Shown one piece after another: positions 22,452 to 30,126 of a DNA stretch of 31,864 nt. Origin of the DNA: Methanolobus sp. UBA474 (lineage in GTDB: Archaea; Halobacteriota; Methanosarcinia; Methanosarcinales; Methanosarcinaceae). Location: positions 16,780 through 48,643 of the forward strand of contig DANZ01000019.1 of NCBI GenBank assembly GCA_002501695.1. Reading direction: 5' to 3'. The position numbers and the translations under genes were made by a program. How positions within the stretch are numbered: the first letter of the stretch is position 1; each line of letters begins with the position of its first letter. The notes beneath the pieces were generated by a model. The model was not told the origin of the DNA. It was given only the letters and a program-made list of their open reading frames with translations, and searched no databases.

Positions 22452-23543
22452 TCACCTTACAGAGCAGAGGAGAGGATTGTCCAGTTCCCAATAAGGACCC
22501 AATATCAGCTTTAATCGTGACAGCTTTTCCTGGAATTCTGTTCTTGTATTCACATTCCGTGATGCAAGCAGGTCTATCTGGTCGATCCCGTCTTTAATCG
22601 TCCTTCTGCCCATAAGCCCTTCAAGGACAACTGCTGTCAGTAGACCAATGTCTTCATGATAACCTCCTTCCAGCAGGCAGACAACTTTCCATTGGCTTGC
22701 AAGAGACCCAATAATGTCATAATAACCATCTATAGTAAGGTCCAGCTGTGACAGAGGCTCTTTATAATAAGCATCAAAACCGCATTCCAGGATGACGATC
22801 TCCGGATCGAACTTTCTCATTACCTTGTCTATGACATCTTCAAAAAGGATGGCATACTCCTTATTCCCGGACCGTGGAGGCATCTCCATGTTGATGGAAA
22901 GACCAAGAGCGGGGCGGACACCTATGTCCTTGATGAAGCCAGTATGCGGATAAAAGGCTGAAGGATCCTGATGAACAGATATGCATAGCACTTCAGGGTC
23001 GGCCGAGAATATGCCGTATGTGCCGTCTGAAGCATGAGCGTCGATATTGAGTATCGCTACCCTTTTGATCCCGCACACATCCCGGAGGAAATGCACCAGT
23101 ATAGCTGAGTTATTGAAGACACAAAACCCACCCGGATTGCTTGCTCCTGCATGATGTCCCGGAGGACGCACCAGTGCAAAAGAGTGGTCACATGCACCGC
23201 TTGCCACGACATCCCCTGCATGCAGCACAGCGCCTGCTGCCCGAAGAAGGACCTCAAAAGAGCTCTCACACAGGTAAGTATCCTGCCCGAAGCTTTTCCG
23301 GGACTGGTGGATGCTTGCTGTTACACGGTCAATATACTCTTTCGTATGCACCCGGAGGATATCTTCAAGCGTGGCCGGCTCAGACCGAAACAAAAAACAT
23401 CTTCCGTCATCAAGGAACCTGTTGTCAGACAGATAGCTGAATATCAGGTCCAGCCGTGAGGGATTCTCTGGTCCCGGATATCCATTCAGCAGGGGATCAT
23501 GCTTATGGTGATTCTCATTATAAGTAAGACCTACACGAACCAT
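22452..23543 (-). CDS. HDAC-superfamily deacetylase (single domain), 363 aa
   Basis: This is an arginase-fold zinc deacetylase of the classical HDAC/AcuC superfamily. Key residues are visible: the charge-relay pair His130-His131 in RPPGHHAG, zinc ligands Asp168 and His170 in NIDAHASDGT, Asp257 in CGFDAYYKE, and the oxyanion Tyr295 in LEGGYHED. The fold covers residues 1-320; the last 40 residues are helical. It starts nine bases after the larger paralogue and precedes the GNAT gene. Family members remove acetyl groups from protein lysine or from small amines such as polyamines. No inactivating change is seen. Two HDAC paralogues side by side suggest a heterodimer or two substrate ranges. Confidence 0.92.
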   Translation of the reverse strand: MVRVGLTYNENHHKHDPLLNGYPGPENPSRLDLIFSYLSDNRFLDDGRCFLFRSEPATLEDILRVHTKEYIDRVTASIHQSRKSFGQDTYLCESSFEVLLRAAGAVLHAGDVVASGACDHSFALVRPPGHHAGASNPGGFCVFNNSAILVHFLRDVCGIKRVAILNIDAHASDGTYGIFSADPEVLCISVHQDPSAFYPHTGFIKDIGVRPALGLSINMEMPPRSGNKEYAILFEDVIDKVMRKFDPEIVILECGFDAYYKEPLSQLDLTIDGYYDIIGSLASQWKVVCLLEGGYHEDIGLLTAVVLEGLMGRRTIKDGIDQIDLLASRNVNTRTEFQEKLSRLKLILGPYWELDNPLLCSVR

Positions 23544-23552
23544 TGGAACACC

Positions 23553-25415
23553 TCACGAAAGCATAGGGATCGATCTTTTAACTTCTTCCAGCTTGCTGAC
23601 GGTCTCTTCGAATATTCGCTTCTGCTGGTTCTGCTTAAAACTTGAGATCTCCGGTACGTCGCTAACGGGGTTGGGCTTTCCTTCCAGGGCACTTAGCACA
23701 CTATGGCAGAGATGGCCATTAAAGTCATGATACCCTCCCTCCATCAGAAGCACAAGATTGCCGTTGTGCACAGACCTGACCTTTGCTGCCATTCCATGGA
23801 AGCCTTCTGATGTCAGGTTCAGACCGACGTTCTTTTCCTTGTAGTATGCATCAAACCCGCATGAGCATACTATAAATCCCGGCGAGAAGCGCTCGATCAG
23901 AGGCACTACGACCTCATCAAAGGCTAACATGTATTCTGCATTCCCGGCGCCCGGTGGCATCTCAACGTTAACCGAATATCCTTTGCCTGCCTGGATCCCG
24001 GTTTCCTTCGTGAAACCCCTCCGAGGATAGAAGGCATGAGGATCACGGTGCAGGGACACTGTAAGTACTGTCGGGTCATCGTAGAATATATCCATGGTGC
24101 CATCCCCTGCATGTGCGTCCCAGTCAAGTATCATTATTTTCTCTATTTTCTTTACTTCCTGAAGGTACCTGGCAAGAATGGCTGCATTGTTGAAAAGACA
24201 GAAACCACCATAACGGTTCCTGCCTGCATGATGTCCGGGCGGTCTTGTCATGACAAAAGAGAAGGAATATTTGCCACAGGCCACCAGATCACCGGCTTTC
24301 AGTGCAGCTCCTGCGGCCAGCTTTGCTATCCCGTAGGTTTTGGGGGTGATATAAGTGCTGTCGCCAAGAAAGCCGCCACCGTTCAAGGCGTAATTGCTTA
24401 CAAAACTTATATATGACTCGTCATGGACACGTAAGAGATCTTTTTCAGTAGCCATAGGGAAGTCATCTATCAGAGTGTATGGATCTTTTTTAAAGATGCC
24501 GTTCTTCTCAAGATACCACATTGCCTTTATTATCCGGTCAGGGACCTCAAATGTCTTGACCGAGATCACAGAAGGATTATGGTCAATATGCTTCTCATTA
24601 TAAAGGAAAGCTATCCTGCCTGGAGGAAGTGCCGTTGTCGTTGCTTCAGGCACATTCCGGCAAACATTCATGGAAAGATCACTCATGACATCTTTCTTTT
24701 TACAGAGAACTTCTTTCCGCTTTCCTTCCGTTATTCCTTCCATTATTTTTTTAGCAGCGGATGGAGGTTCTTTTCCGGTCCTGAATGTCGAATGGACTGA
24801 TGGCAGGCCGGCTGGCCGGCAGGCTTTCTCCGGATCAACATGCAGGGAGCATTCACTTGATTTATCAGTTGCTGCAGGACTACTATTATTGTCCCTTTTC
24901 TTTCCTGACAGAAAAGATCCAGCCGGTCTGCTATCAGGTTCTTCAGGGATCGGGTAAAGAACTGATCCAACTGCCTGCTTTGGAACTGCCTTTAGTGCAT
25001 CAGCTACTATCTTTGAATAGACCGGATCCCCTTCATCCCCGGGAGGCACTGGGTCGTTGCTCTGAATAGCAATTTCAACTGACTGGAATTCCACTTCCCT
25101 GAAAGCTTCTGAAAAAATATCGTCCTCTGGAAGAACGACAGACACTTCTTCAGTTACTGTTACAGTTTCAGGAATACTCCCAATGATGCCTGTCGAGGGC
25201 TGCCCGCCATCGTCCCGGATACCGGCTGTATGATCGGGGACAATATCTTCTTTAATTCCTTCAAGCAGCTTTGCAACTTCATGAGAGACAGCAGAGATAT
25301 CAGTATCAGGGGGCCGGTCACTAAAGTAGGATGACATTACGTCATTGAGCATTTTAATGGCACCTTTGTGCTCATTATGCTGTCCATCTGTCTTTTCCTT
25401 TTGAGTCGCAGACAT
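23553..25415 (-). CDS. HDAC-superfamily deacetylase with long N-terminal extension, 620 aa
   Basis: The catalytic domain is residues 266-590, paralogous to the next gene. His395-His396 lie in RPPGHHAG, zinc ligands Asp433 and His435 in DWDAHAGDGT, Asp522 in CGFDAYYKE, and Tyr562 in MEGGYHD. The first 265 residues are unlike usual archaeal HDACs: low-complexity, rich in Pro, Ser, Glu and Asp with a few short helices (for example IKMLNDVMSSYF at 20-31). They look disordered and may recruit partners or be modified. The start has an AGGTGA ribosome binding site 21 bases after the lipoprotein gene. The protein is soluble with no signal peptide, so it acts in the cytoplasm. Confidence 0.9.
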   Translation of the reverse strand: MSATQKEKTDGQHNEHKGAIKMLNDVMSSYFSDRPPDTDISAVSHEVAKLLEGIKEDIVPDHTAGIRDDGGQPSTGIIGSIPETVTVTEEVSVVLPEDDIFSEAFREVEFQSVEIAIQSNDPVPPGDEGDPVYSKIVADALKAVPKQAVGSVLYPIPEEPDSRPAGSFLSGKKRDNNSSPAATDKSSECSLHVDPEKACRPAGLPSVHSTFRTGKEPPSAAKKIMEGITEGKRKEVLCKKKDVMSDLSMNVCRNVPEATTTALPPGRIAFLYNEKHIDHNPSVISVKTFEVPDRIIKAMWYLEKNGIFKKDPYTLIDDFPMATEKDLLRVHDESYISFVSNYALNGGGFLGDSTYITPKTYGIAKLAAGAALKAGDLVACGKYSFSFVMTRPPGHHAGRNRYGGFCLFNNAAILARYLQEVKKIEKIMILDWDAHAGDGTMDIFYDDPTVLTVSLHRDPHAFYPRRGFTKETGIQAGKGYSVNVEMPPGAGNAEYMLAFDEVVVPLIERFSPGFIVCSCGFDAYYKEKNVGLNLTSEGFHGMAAKVRSVHNGNLVLLMEGGYHDFNGHLCHSVLSALEGKPNPVSDVPEISSFKQNQQKRIFEETVSKLEEVKRSIPMLS

Positions 25416-25436
25416 ATTATCACCTGAACAGCCGAA

Positions 25437-26384
25437 TTACCGGACCTGGATCCATACAGGGTCCAGCACGCCTGCATACCTGTTGCCCATATATTCAAAG
25501 ACCACTGTAGGCTCTTCCACAGCCACCCAGCCTGCGATCTTTGGTTTCAGGACCCATGTTCTCTTTGCGGTCTCCCCGGGAGATATATTGTCAAAGAAAA
25601 GATTTGCGTCCTCAACATCCACTGTGTTCCCGAATTTCGCCTTGAGTGCAAAATTAACATATGGCTGCTGTGCAAAGTTCTTGACCCATACATCAACGGT
25701 CATTTTATTGCCGACACTGCCCTGCTGAGCAGGCACCAGTTTAACGTACTGGGAAAGGGCGTCTTTAGGCAATTCAGTAGCGTTGGAAGTATCTACCACC
25801 CTGTTCTGACCCTTCTTTTTGTCTTTATCTTTCTTATTGAGATAGACCCCTGAACCCAGCATGAGGAATGAAGATCCAAAGATCACCCCTGCGTTATCGG
25901 CTATGTCGTCAATGACAGTTCTTTTGACTTCTATAGTGAGCTCCGATGCCGCCCCCATTTCCAGGGGAATGAACGATACACGGGTGATTATCCAGCCTAC
26001 CTCGGAGTCTTGAAGCTTGAAATAGATCGGGATGGAAAATGAACCTTTGTCCTTCCCGGAAAGGTCCATACTGGAAACCATACATTCAGTTTCCACAAGA
26101 GCAAGGTTACCCGATACCTCCGTAGAGGTAATGTTGATCTCCCTGATCCCCCCTGCCTGTATATCCTTATTCTTGAATATCATAGTGATACTTGCAGGCG
26201 CAAGGAAGTCCTTGCCCTGATACAGGGAAAAAGCCATGCCCGGGTCATCTGCATTGACAGCATTCAAAAAATCCATAACCGTAGATTCAACGGACTCATC
26301 CGGAGATGCGCCGATGCAGCCACTCTGGAAAATAACGGATGCAAGGACAAGGATAAAAACGATGTATGCGAACCTGTGTTTCAT
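25437..26384 (-). CDS. Predicted membrane lipoprotein with C-terminal beta-sandwich domain, 315 aa
   Basis: The N-terminus is a lipoprotein signal: Lys/Arg, a hydrophobic run, then FQSGC with the lipobox cysteine at about 23. Residues 30-150 form an NTF2/lumazine-like or DUF-type alpha/beta domain (ESTVMDFLNAVNADDPGMAFSLY). A possible membrane or hydrophobic segment (AGVIFGSSFLMLGSGVYL, about 170-187) is followed by a Lys-rich stretch. Residues 215-315 look like a beta-sandwich of the CARDB type (NKMTVDVWVKNFAQQPYVNFAL, FFDNISPGETAKRTWVL). It lies between the EF-hand membrane protein and the deacetylases, all closely spaced on one strand. It has a GGTGGT ribosome binding site. I do not recognise the family as archaellum FlaF or FlaG. 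Confidence 0.7.
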   Translation of the reverse strand: MKHRFAYIVFILVLASVIFQSGCIGASPDESVESTVMDFLNAVNADDPGMAFSLYQGKDFLAPASITMIFKNKDIQAGGIREINITSTEVSGNLALVETECMVSSMDLSGKDKGSFSIPIYFKLQDSEVGWIITRVSFIPLEMGAASELTIEVKRTVIDDIADNAGVIFGSSFLMLGSGVYLNKKDKDKKKGQNRVVDTSNATELPKDALSQYVKLVPAQQGSVGNKMTVDVWVKNFAQQPYVNFALKAKFGNTVDVEDANLFFDNISPGETAKRTWVLKPKIAGWVAVEEPTVVFEYMGNRYAGVLDPVWIQVR

Positions 26385-26436
26385 GTGACCACCAGATATA
26401 TCGGTAAAAATATAAAGGGATTATTTTTATTGAAGA

Positions 26437-27168
26437 TTATTTATTTTTATTACTTTTAATTATATATAATGCTATTGATGCGAGTATGATCTCAATGATC
26501 ATAAGAAGGGGGAAGAAGAAACTGTGTTTGTAGAAGGGTTCTTTCTGCATCTTAAGAAGTACTGCATATTCGAATGCAGGCCTGTCTTCGATCATAAAGG
26601 ATCGGATGCCACTGACACCCTCCAGCATGACACGGCCATCATCTACTGACTCAGAAGTGTTATCCAGCCCGTCATAAGATATCAATTCCATGTCTTTGGG
26701 AAGGACAAATTCCATCTTATCTATAAGAGGGTGACCGAGCACCCATATACTGTACTCTTCTGCAGAGACCATAGGATCCATACTATATCGGATCGTTGTT
26801 GTCACATTCAGGACAGAAGTATCAACAGGACCCTCTGCACTTTCAAACTCCATGCCTACAGAATCGATCACCAGTTGAGAAGAGCCGTTATTGACCAGAA
26901 CATATTCAAGGAACTGGGCCCCGCCGTTTGATAAGTAGGTTTTCCGGAATTCCCCGACCTCTGAGACATCAATGACCCCGTTCTCATCCTCATCGAGGTC
27001 CTCTCTGAAGGCCCGGGCGTCCTCATCGGTGTACATCTCACTTACAGTAAATATGATCGAACTCTCCGACAGTTCCATGTGGTTGGTAAACGAAGCTCCT
27101 GCTGAAGCATCCGGAGCCAGACAACAGCATATTATGATCAGGAGTAAACAGGTGGTGTTTTTGCTCAT
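26437..27168 (-). CDS. Secreted, C-terminally membrane-anchored protein with an EF-hand, 243 aa
   Basis: A signal peptide (about 1-24, LLLIIICCCLAPDASAGA) and one C-terminal transmembrane helix (about 217-237) followed by KSNKNK place the bulk outside the membrane. Residues about 59-70 match a canonical 12-residue EF-hand loop: DEDENGVIDVSE with ligands at positions 1, 3, 5, 9 and 12, Gly at 6 and Ile at 8. The preceding AFREDL and following VGEFRKTYL are suited to flanking helices. The rest is beta-rich. It may bind calcium at the cell surface. The gene lies 34 bases after an archaellin gene, with GAGGAATC as ribosome binding site, and leads into the lipoprotein gene. Family unknown. Confidence 0.7.
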   Translation of the reverse strand: MSKNTTCLLLIIICCCLAPDASAGASFTNHMELSESSIIFTVSEMYTDEDARAFREDLDEDENGVIDVSEVGEFRKTYLSNGGAQFLEYVLVNNGSSQLVIDSVGMEFESAEGPVDTSVLNVTTTIRYSMDPMVSAEEYSIWVLGHPLIDKMEFVLPKDMELISYDGLDNTSESVDDGRVMLEGVSGIRSFMIEDRPAFEYAVLLKMQKEPFYKHSFFFPLLMIIEIILASIALYIIKSNKNK

Positions 27169-27202
27169 ATGATTCCTCGCAAAAAGATAAGGTCAGCCCG
27201 GC

Positions 27203-27988
27203 TCAGGGATAGAGCTGGACCGTTTCCTTTGTGCCATATGACGACGGGGCTAAAAAGGTAGCCATTGTCGTCGCACCGGACTCAGGTGTCAGTACCATCG
27301 TAACACTTGTCCGGGGTCCTATGTCAAGATTAGAATCCTTCTGACCGCCGGCAGTAGATACATCGCCGATGGTCGCAAATGAAAGATCGCTGCCAGAGAC
27401 CGTGGACACATAGATGATAGCAAGGTCCCCGGTGTTCATGACAGGATTCCCCTGAGTGAATGACACATCATCATCACGTACTTTTTCCGTAGTGAAGAAA
27501 TACTTTGCATTATCTCCGGGAATAGCCTGGGTAGCCGTTAACAGCTCGTTCAGATTAGCAGATGCATTGTTCGATGCTGAAAAATCCTTCATTGCATACC
27601 CATGGGTTTTGGCATTATTGGCATACAGCAGGTCATTTGTATTAGTCCCGTCTGTGATCGTGACTATCAGCTGGTTAAGATCCACAGGAGAACTTCCTAC
27701 ATTCAGCCCGACCCGTATCCTTAACAGAGATACATCGGCTGCCATATCCGTGGCATTGTTCTTTGCACGCACGCCCTCTATGCTTTTGACTACAAGGTTT
27801 GAGGAAACTTCCTGAGTTGCCTGTTTACCTGTAGACTGGGCCTGCTGCTGAAGAACGCCGGATGTCTGTATGAGTACAGAGGCAGCTACCGCAGCAATTA
27901 TCACCATGGCAATAAAGATGATGAGAGTACCAATGCCAACCTGACCCAGCTGATCAGTGAACATTCCGGTTTTTGTGCTTGCCTTCAT
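27203..27988 (-). CDS. flaB: Archaellin (type-2-like, copy D), 261 aa
   Basis: This is a structural subunit of the archaellum filament. The N-terminus has a class III signal peptide followed by the conserved hydrophobic assembly helix QVGIGTLIIFIAMVIIAAVAASVLIQTSG. The C-terminus SSYGTKETVQLYP matches the other copies. The middle resembles copy B at 30572 (NNAKTHGYAMKDFSASNN, PGDNAKYFFTTEK). Unlike its siblings, the residues before the cleavage point are DQLG rather than KDTRA, so the usual basic residue is absent. I chose the ATG at 27988 because of the GGAGATGG ribosome binding site; a Met three codons upstream would overlap that site. It follows copy C by 57 bases. Confidence 0.93.
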   Translation of the reverse strand: MKASTKTGMFTDQLGQVGIGTLIIFIAMVIIAAVAASVLIQTSGVLQQQAQSTGKQATQEVSSNLVVKSIEGVRAKNNATDMAADVSLLRIRVGLNVGSSPVDLNQLIVTITDGTNTNDLLYANNAKTHGYAMKDFSASNNASANLNELLTATQAIPGDNAKYFFTTEKVRDDDVSFTQGNPVMNTGDLAIIYVSTVSGSDLSFATIGDVSTAGGQKDSNLDIGPRTSVTMVLTPESGATTMATFLAPSSYGTKETVQLYP

Positions 27989-28016
27989 GAAAACCATCTC
28001 CGTGTAAATTGGATGA

Positions 28017-28033
28017 TGTGTAGGATCTACACA
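28017..28033 (-). repeat. Palindromic hairpin between archaellin copies C and D
   Basis: TGTGTAG and CTACACA form a perfect 7-bp stem with a 3-base loop in the 57-base spacer between two archaellin genes. There is no T-tract, so it may modulate the C-to-D transcript ratio by processing or attenuation. Confidence 0.5.
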
Positions 28034-28045
28034 CCAGGAATTACA

Positions 28046-28807
28046 TCACGGATACAGCTGTACGTTTTCCTTGACACCGTATGAAGAAGGTGTAACGAAC
28101 TCAGCAACTGTAGCTGCACCTGATTCAGGAGTCAGTACAATGTTCACAAGAGTTCTCGGAACAAGGGTCAGTTCGGAGGTCTGGAGATCTCCTGCAGTTG
28201 ATCCAATAGCAGTGTTAGCTGCCGCGGCGGTTGATGTGGTTGAGATGTATACCGTTATAAGGTCACCTGTATTCATCACAGGATTACCCTGGGAGAAGGA
28301 AGAATCTTCATCACGTATCCTGTCTACTGTGTAGAACTGAGCAGGATTGCCAGCATTGGTAAGCAGTTCTTCAAGATTTGTCGAAGCGTTGTTACTATCT
28401 ACAAACCCGGTCATTACGGCACTGTATGACTTATCGTTACCTGCATATACAAGATTATGCGCGATGGTACCATCTGTGATAGAGATAACTACCTGGTTAA
28501 CGTCGACAGGAGAGCTGCCCACGTTGAGGGCTACCTGGAGTTTAAGCAGGTCAATGGTGCTGGAGAGAGTTGTGCCGGTTTTTGCACGTACGCCTTCAAT
28601 GTTCTTGACCATCAGGTTTGATGATACTTCCTGGGTCGACTGCTTACCGGTGGACTGGGCTTTCTGCTGCAGTATACCGGATGTCTGGATCAGCACGGCT
28701 GCCGCGACTGCCGCGACGAGTACCATGGCGATGAATATGATAAGAGTACCAATACCCACCTGGGCACGTGTATCCTTATTCATAAATAATGTTCTGTTTG
28801 CTTTCAT
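28046..28807 (-). CDS. flaB: Archaellin (type-1-like, copy C), 253 aa
   Basis: The leader MKANRTLFMNKDTRA is followed by QVGIGTLIIFIAMVLVAAVAA; signal cleavage would fall after the Ala (or between Ala and Gln) next to the Arg, as in other Methanosarcinales archaellins. The globular part (YAGNDKSYSAVMTGF, FYTVDRIRDEDSSFSQ) resembles copy A at 31404 rather than its neighbour D. The C-terminus is SSYGVKENVQLYP. The ATG at 28807 has AGGAGG seven bases upstream. It is probably the first gene of the C-D-EF-hand-lipoprotein-deacetylase transcript. A 50-base stretch in its 5' coding part is identical to copy B. Confidence 0.94.
   Translation of the reverse strand: MKANRTLFMNKDTRAQVGIGTLIIFIAMVLVAAVAAAVLIQTSGILQQKAQSTGKQSTQEVSSNLMVKNIEGVRAKTGTTLSSTIDLLKLQVALNVGSSPVDVNQVVISITDGTIAHNLVYAGNDKSYSAVMTGFVDSNNASTNLEELLTNAGNPAQFYTVDRIRDEDSSFSQGNPVMNTGDLITVYISTTSTAAAANTAIGSTAGDLQTSELTLVPRTLVNIVLTPESGAATVAEFVTPSSYGVKENVQLYP
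28623..28672 (-). repeat. 50-base direct repeat in archaellin C, identical to 31170-31219 in copy B
   Basis: The segment begins GATACTTCCTGGGTCGACTG and ends TTTCTGCTGCAG on the plus strand, and encodes the conserved Gln/Ser-rich region after the assembly helix. Copy D differs here at many third positions, so identity of B and C at DNA level goes beyond protein constraint. Confidence 0.75.
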
Positions 28808-28822
28808 GTACAATCCTCCTAT

Positions 28823-28842
28823 TATCCAGCGATTATTGGATA
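28823..28842 (-). promoter_or_regulatory. Inverted repeat just upstream of archaellin C
   Basis: TATCCA (28823-28828) and TGGATA (28837-28842) lie 16-35 bases before the ATG, at or near the expected transcription start. It could be an operator for an archaellin regulator or a leader hairpin. Confidence 0.4.
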
Positions 28843-28950
28843 TGTAAATTATATATAATTAATTAATATATATAACATTTGGTTGGAAATGTCAAACTAC
28901 AAACATCACCTTTTTGTACTATTAGACTATTAATATATAATATAAAATAA
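28843..28950. promoter_or_regulatory. Divergent A/T-rich promoter region between archaellin C and the 7TM gene
   Basis: There are several TATA-like runs: AATTATATATAATT near 28847-28860 for the archaellin (minus strand) and TAATATATAATATAAAAT near 28931-28948 for the plus-strand membrane protein gene. Both are about 20-45 bases from their start codons. The whole interval is very A/T-rich and holds no gene. Confidence 0.5.
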
Positions 28951-28970
28951 AAATGTAGTCAGAGGTGGAG

Positions 28971-29771
28971 ATGAGTGCTGGGATACTGTTAAATGCAACT
29001 ATATGCTTTGCAATAACTATATCTTCTTTTGCTTTTGCATGGGTGCTGGCACGTGACGATTCAGGACATAATGATAAAAGTAAACCTGCTCTGTGGTCGC
29101 TCATAGTCTTGTGGGTACTTGTCGGGCTTACATACCTGCCTACGACCGTAAGAATGATCGCCGCATCCTTAGGCAATCAGCAACTGGACCTGCTTATGTA
29201 TTATATAGCTGCAGTACCGTTCTCTTTCGTCTCGGTGCCACTGGTCTTCTTTATCCTGTATGTCATTATAGGGGATCAGAGGATCAGCGGATCCATATCA
29301 GCCCTTTTTGTACTATTCGGGGCTGCCTACCTGACATTCTTCTATTCCAGTGGGGTCATTGGCCCCACCATTACACCCCTTACCTCCCTTTTCACCATCA
29401 ATAGCGATATCGCAATAAACATTTATCTGATCGGGCTTTTTGTGATCCCCACTGCAATGATAATAGGACTGCTGTTCCTTATTTTTCTCCAGCGTATGCC
29501 AAAGAGGCTGCGCTACAGGACTGCTCTGCCCCTGGTAGCTATTTCATTCGTCTTTGATTTCATGCTCACCGACATGATCACTCTAGATGACACGATGCAG
29601 CTTGCAGCCAGGATCTTTGTCCTCATAGGCACAGTACAGGCTTTTCTTGCCTATTTCCCCCCCATGAACCTGCAGGAGAAACTTGGGATACAAAAATACG
29701 AATCCAACCTCTATGAAAAGGATGATGGCACAGACTTTGATGATGATGAAGAGGTTGATATCAATGTCTGA
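28971..29771 (+). CDS. Seven-transmembrane protein, 266 aa
   Basis: This is a hydrophobic protein with about seven membrane helices (roughly 4-24, 41-64, 77-100, 107-128, 148-170, 184-200, 210-228) and a strongly acidic cytoplasmic tail (DDGTDFDDDEEVD). It lacks a lysine in the seventh helix, so it is not a retinal protein, and I do not recognise a family. It resembles 7TM sensor domains in shape. The ATG at 28971 is preceded by GAGGTG. It overlaps the next gene by eight bases, so a membrane sensor coupled to a winged-helix protein is plausible. It is on the opposite strand to all archaellin genes around it. Confidence 0.75.
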   Translation: MSAGILLNATICFAITISSFAFAWVLARDDSGHNDKSKPALWSLIVLWVLVGLTYLPTTVRMIAASLGNQQLDLLMYYIAAVPFSFVSVPLVFFILYVIIGDQRISGSISALFVLFGAAYLTFFYSSGVIGPTITPLTSLFTINSDIAINIYLIGLFVIPTAMIIGLLFLIFLQRMPKRLRYRTALPLVAISFVFDFMLTDMITLDDTMQLAARIFVLIGTVQAFLAYFPPMNLQEKLGIQKYESNLYEKDDGTDFDDDEEVDINV

Positions 29772-30126
29772 GGATATAGATGTCATGCTTGAACAGCAGG
29801 TCGCTGAGTTCTATCAGTCACTGGGCATACATCAGGGACCCGGAGATATTCAGTACAGGCTGATACTTAAAGTATTAGGGAAGAACGAAGGCAGGATCAC
29901 AGAGTTCTCAGAGATAAGGGAATATACAGACAGACTCGCAGACAAAGGAAGCATCGGCAGCAAGATGAAAACGATATTCCAGCTTGAAGGCCTGGCAGAG
30001 AAGGTAAAGCGGGGCGGATATGTCATCACCGACAAAGGTATCACCGCATCGAATTTCCTGAAGGACACAACAGCGTTCTATAAGAAGAACAAGAGAATGG
30101 GCGAGATCATAGAGAGAATGCCCTGA
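29764..30126 (+). CDS. Winged-helix protein coupled to the 7TM gene, 120 aa
   Basis: The start ATG overlaps the end of the 7TM gene by eight bases and has GAGGTTGA as ribosome binding site. Residues 25-95 have a winged-helix look: LILKVLGKNEGRITEFSEI, the helix IGSKMKTIFQLEGLAEKV, then the wing KRGGYVITDKG. The first 20 residues are acidic. This may be a DNA-binding regulator of archaellin genes acting with the membrane protein, by loose analogy to EarA or membrane-bound ArnR in other archaea; no homology to those is claimed. Confidence 0.7.
   Translation: MSEDIDVMLEQQVAEFYQSLGIHQGPGDIQYRLILKVLGKNEGRITEFSEIREYTDRLADKGSIGSKMKTIFQLEGLAEKVKRGGYVITDKGITASNFLKDTTAFYKKNKRMGEIIERMP

Noticed and set aside
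25437..27168. Archaellum stator proteins FlaF/FlaG
   Set aside because: Those have an N-terminal pilin-like helix and are about 130-160 aa. Here one protein has a lipobox and the other a cleavable signal plus C-terminal anchor.
28971..29771. Microbial rhodopsin
   Set aside because: The seven-helix layout fits, but there is no lysine in the last helix and none of the retinal-pocket residues are seen.
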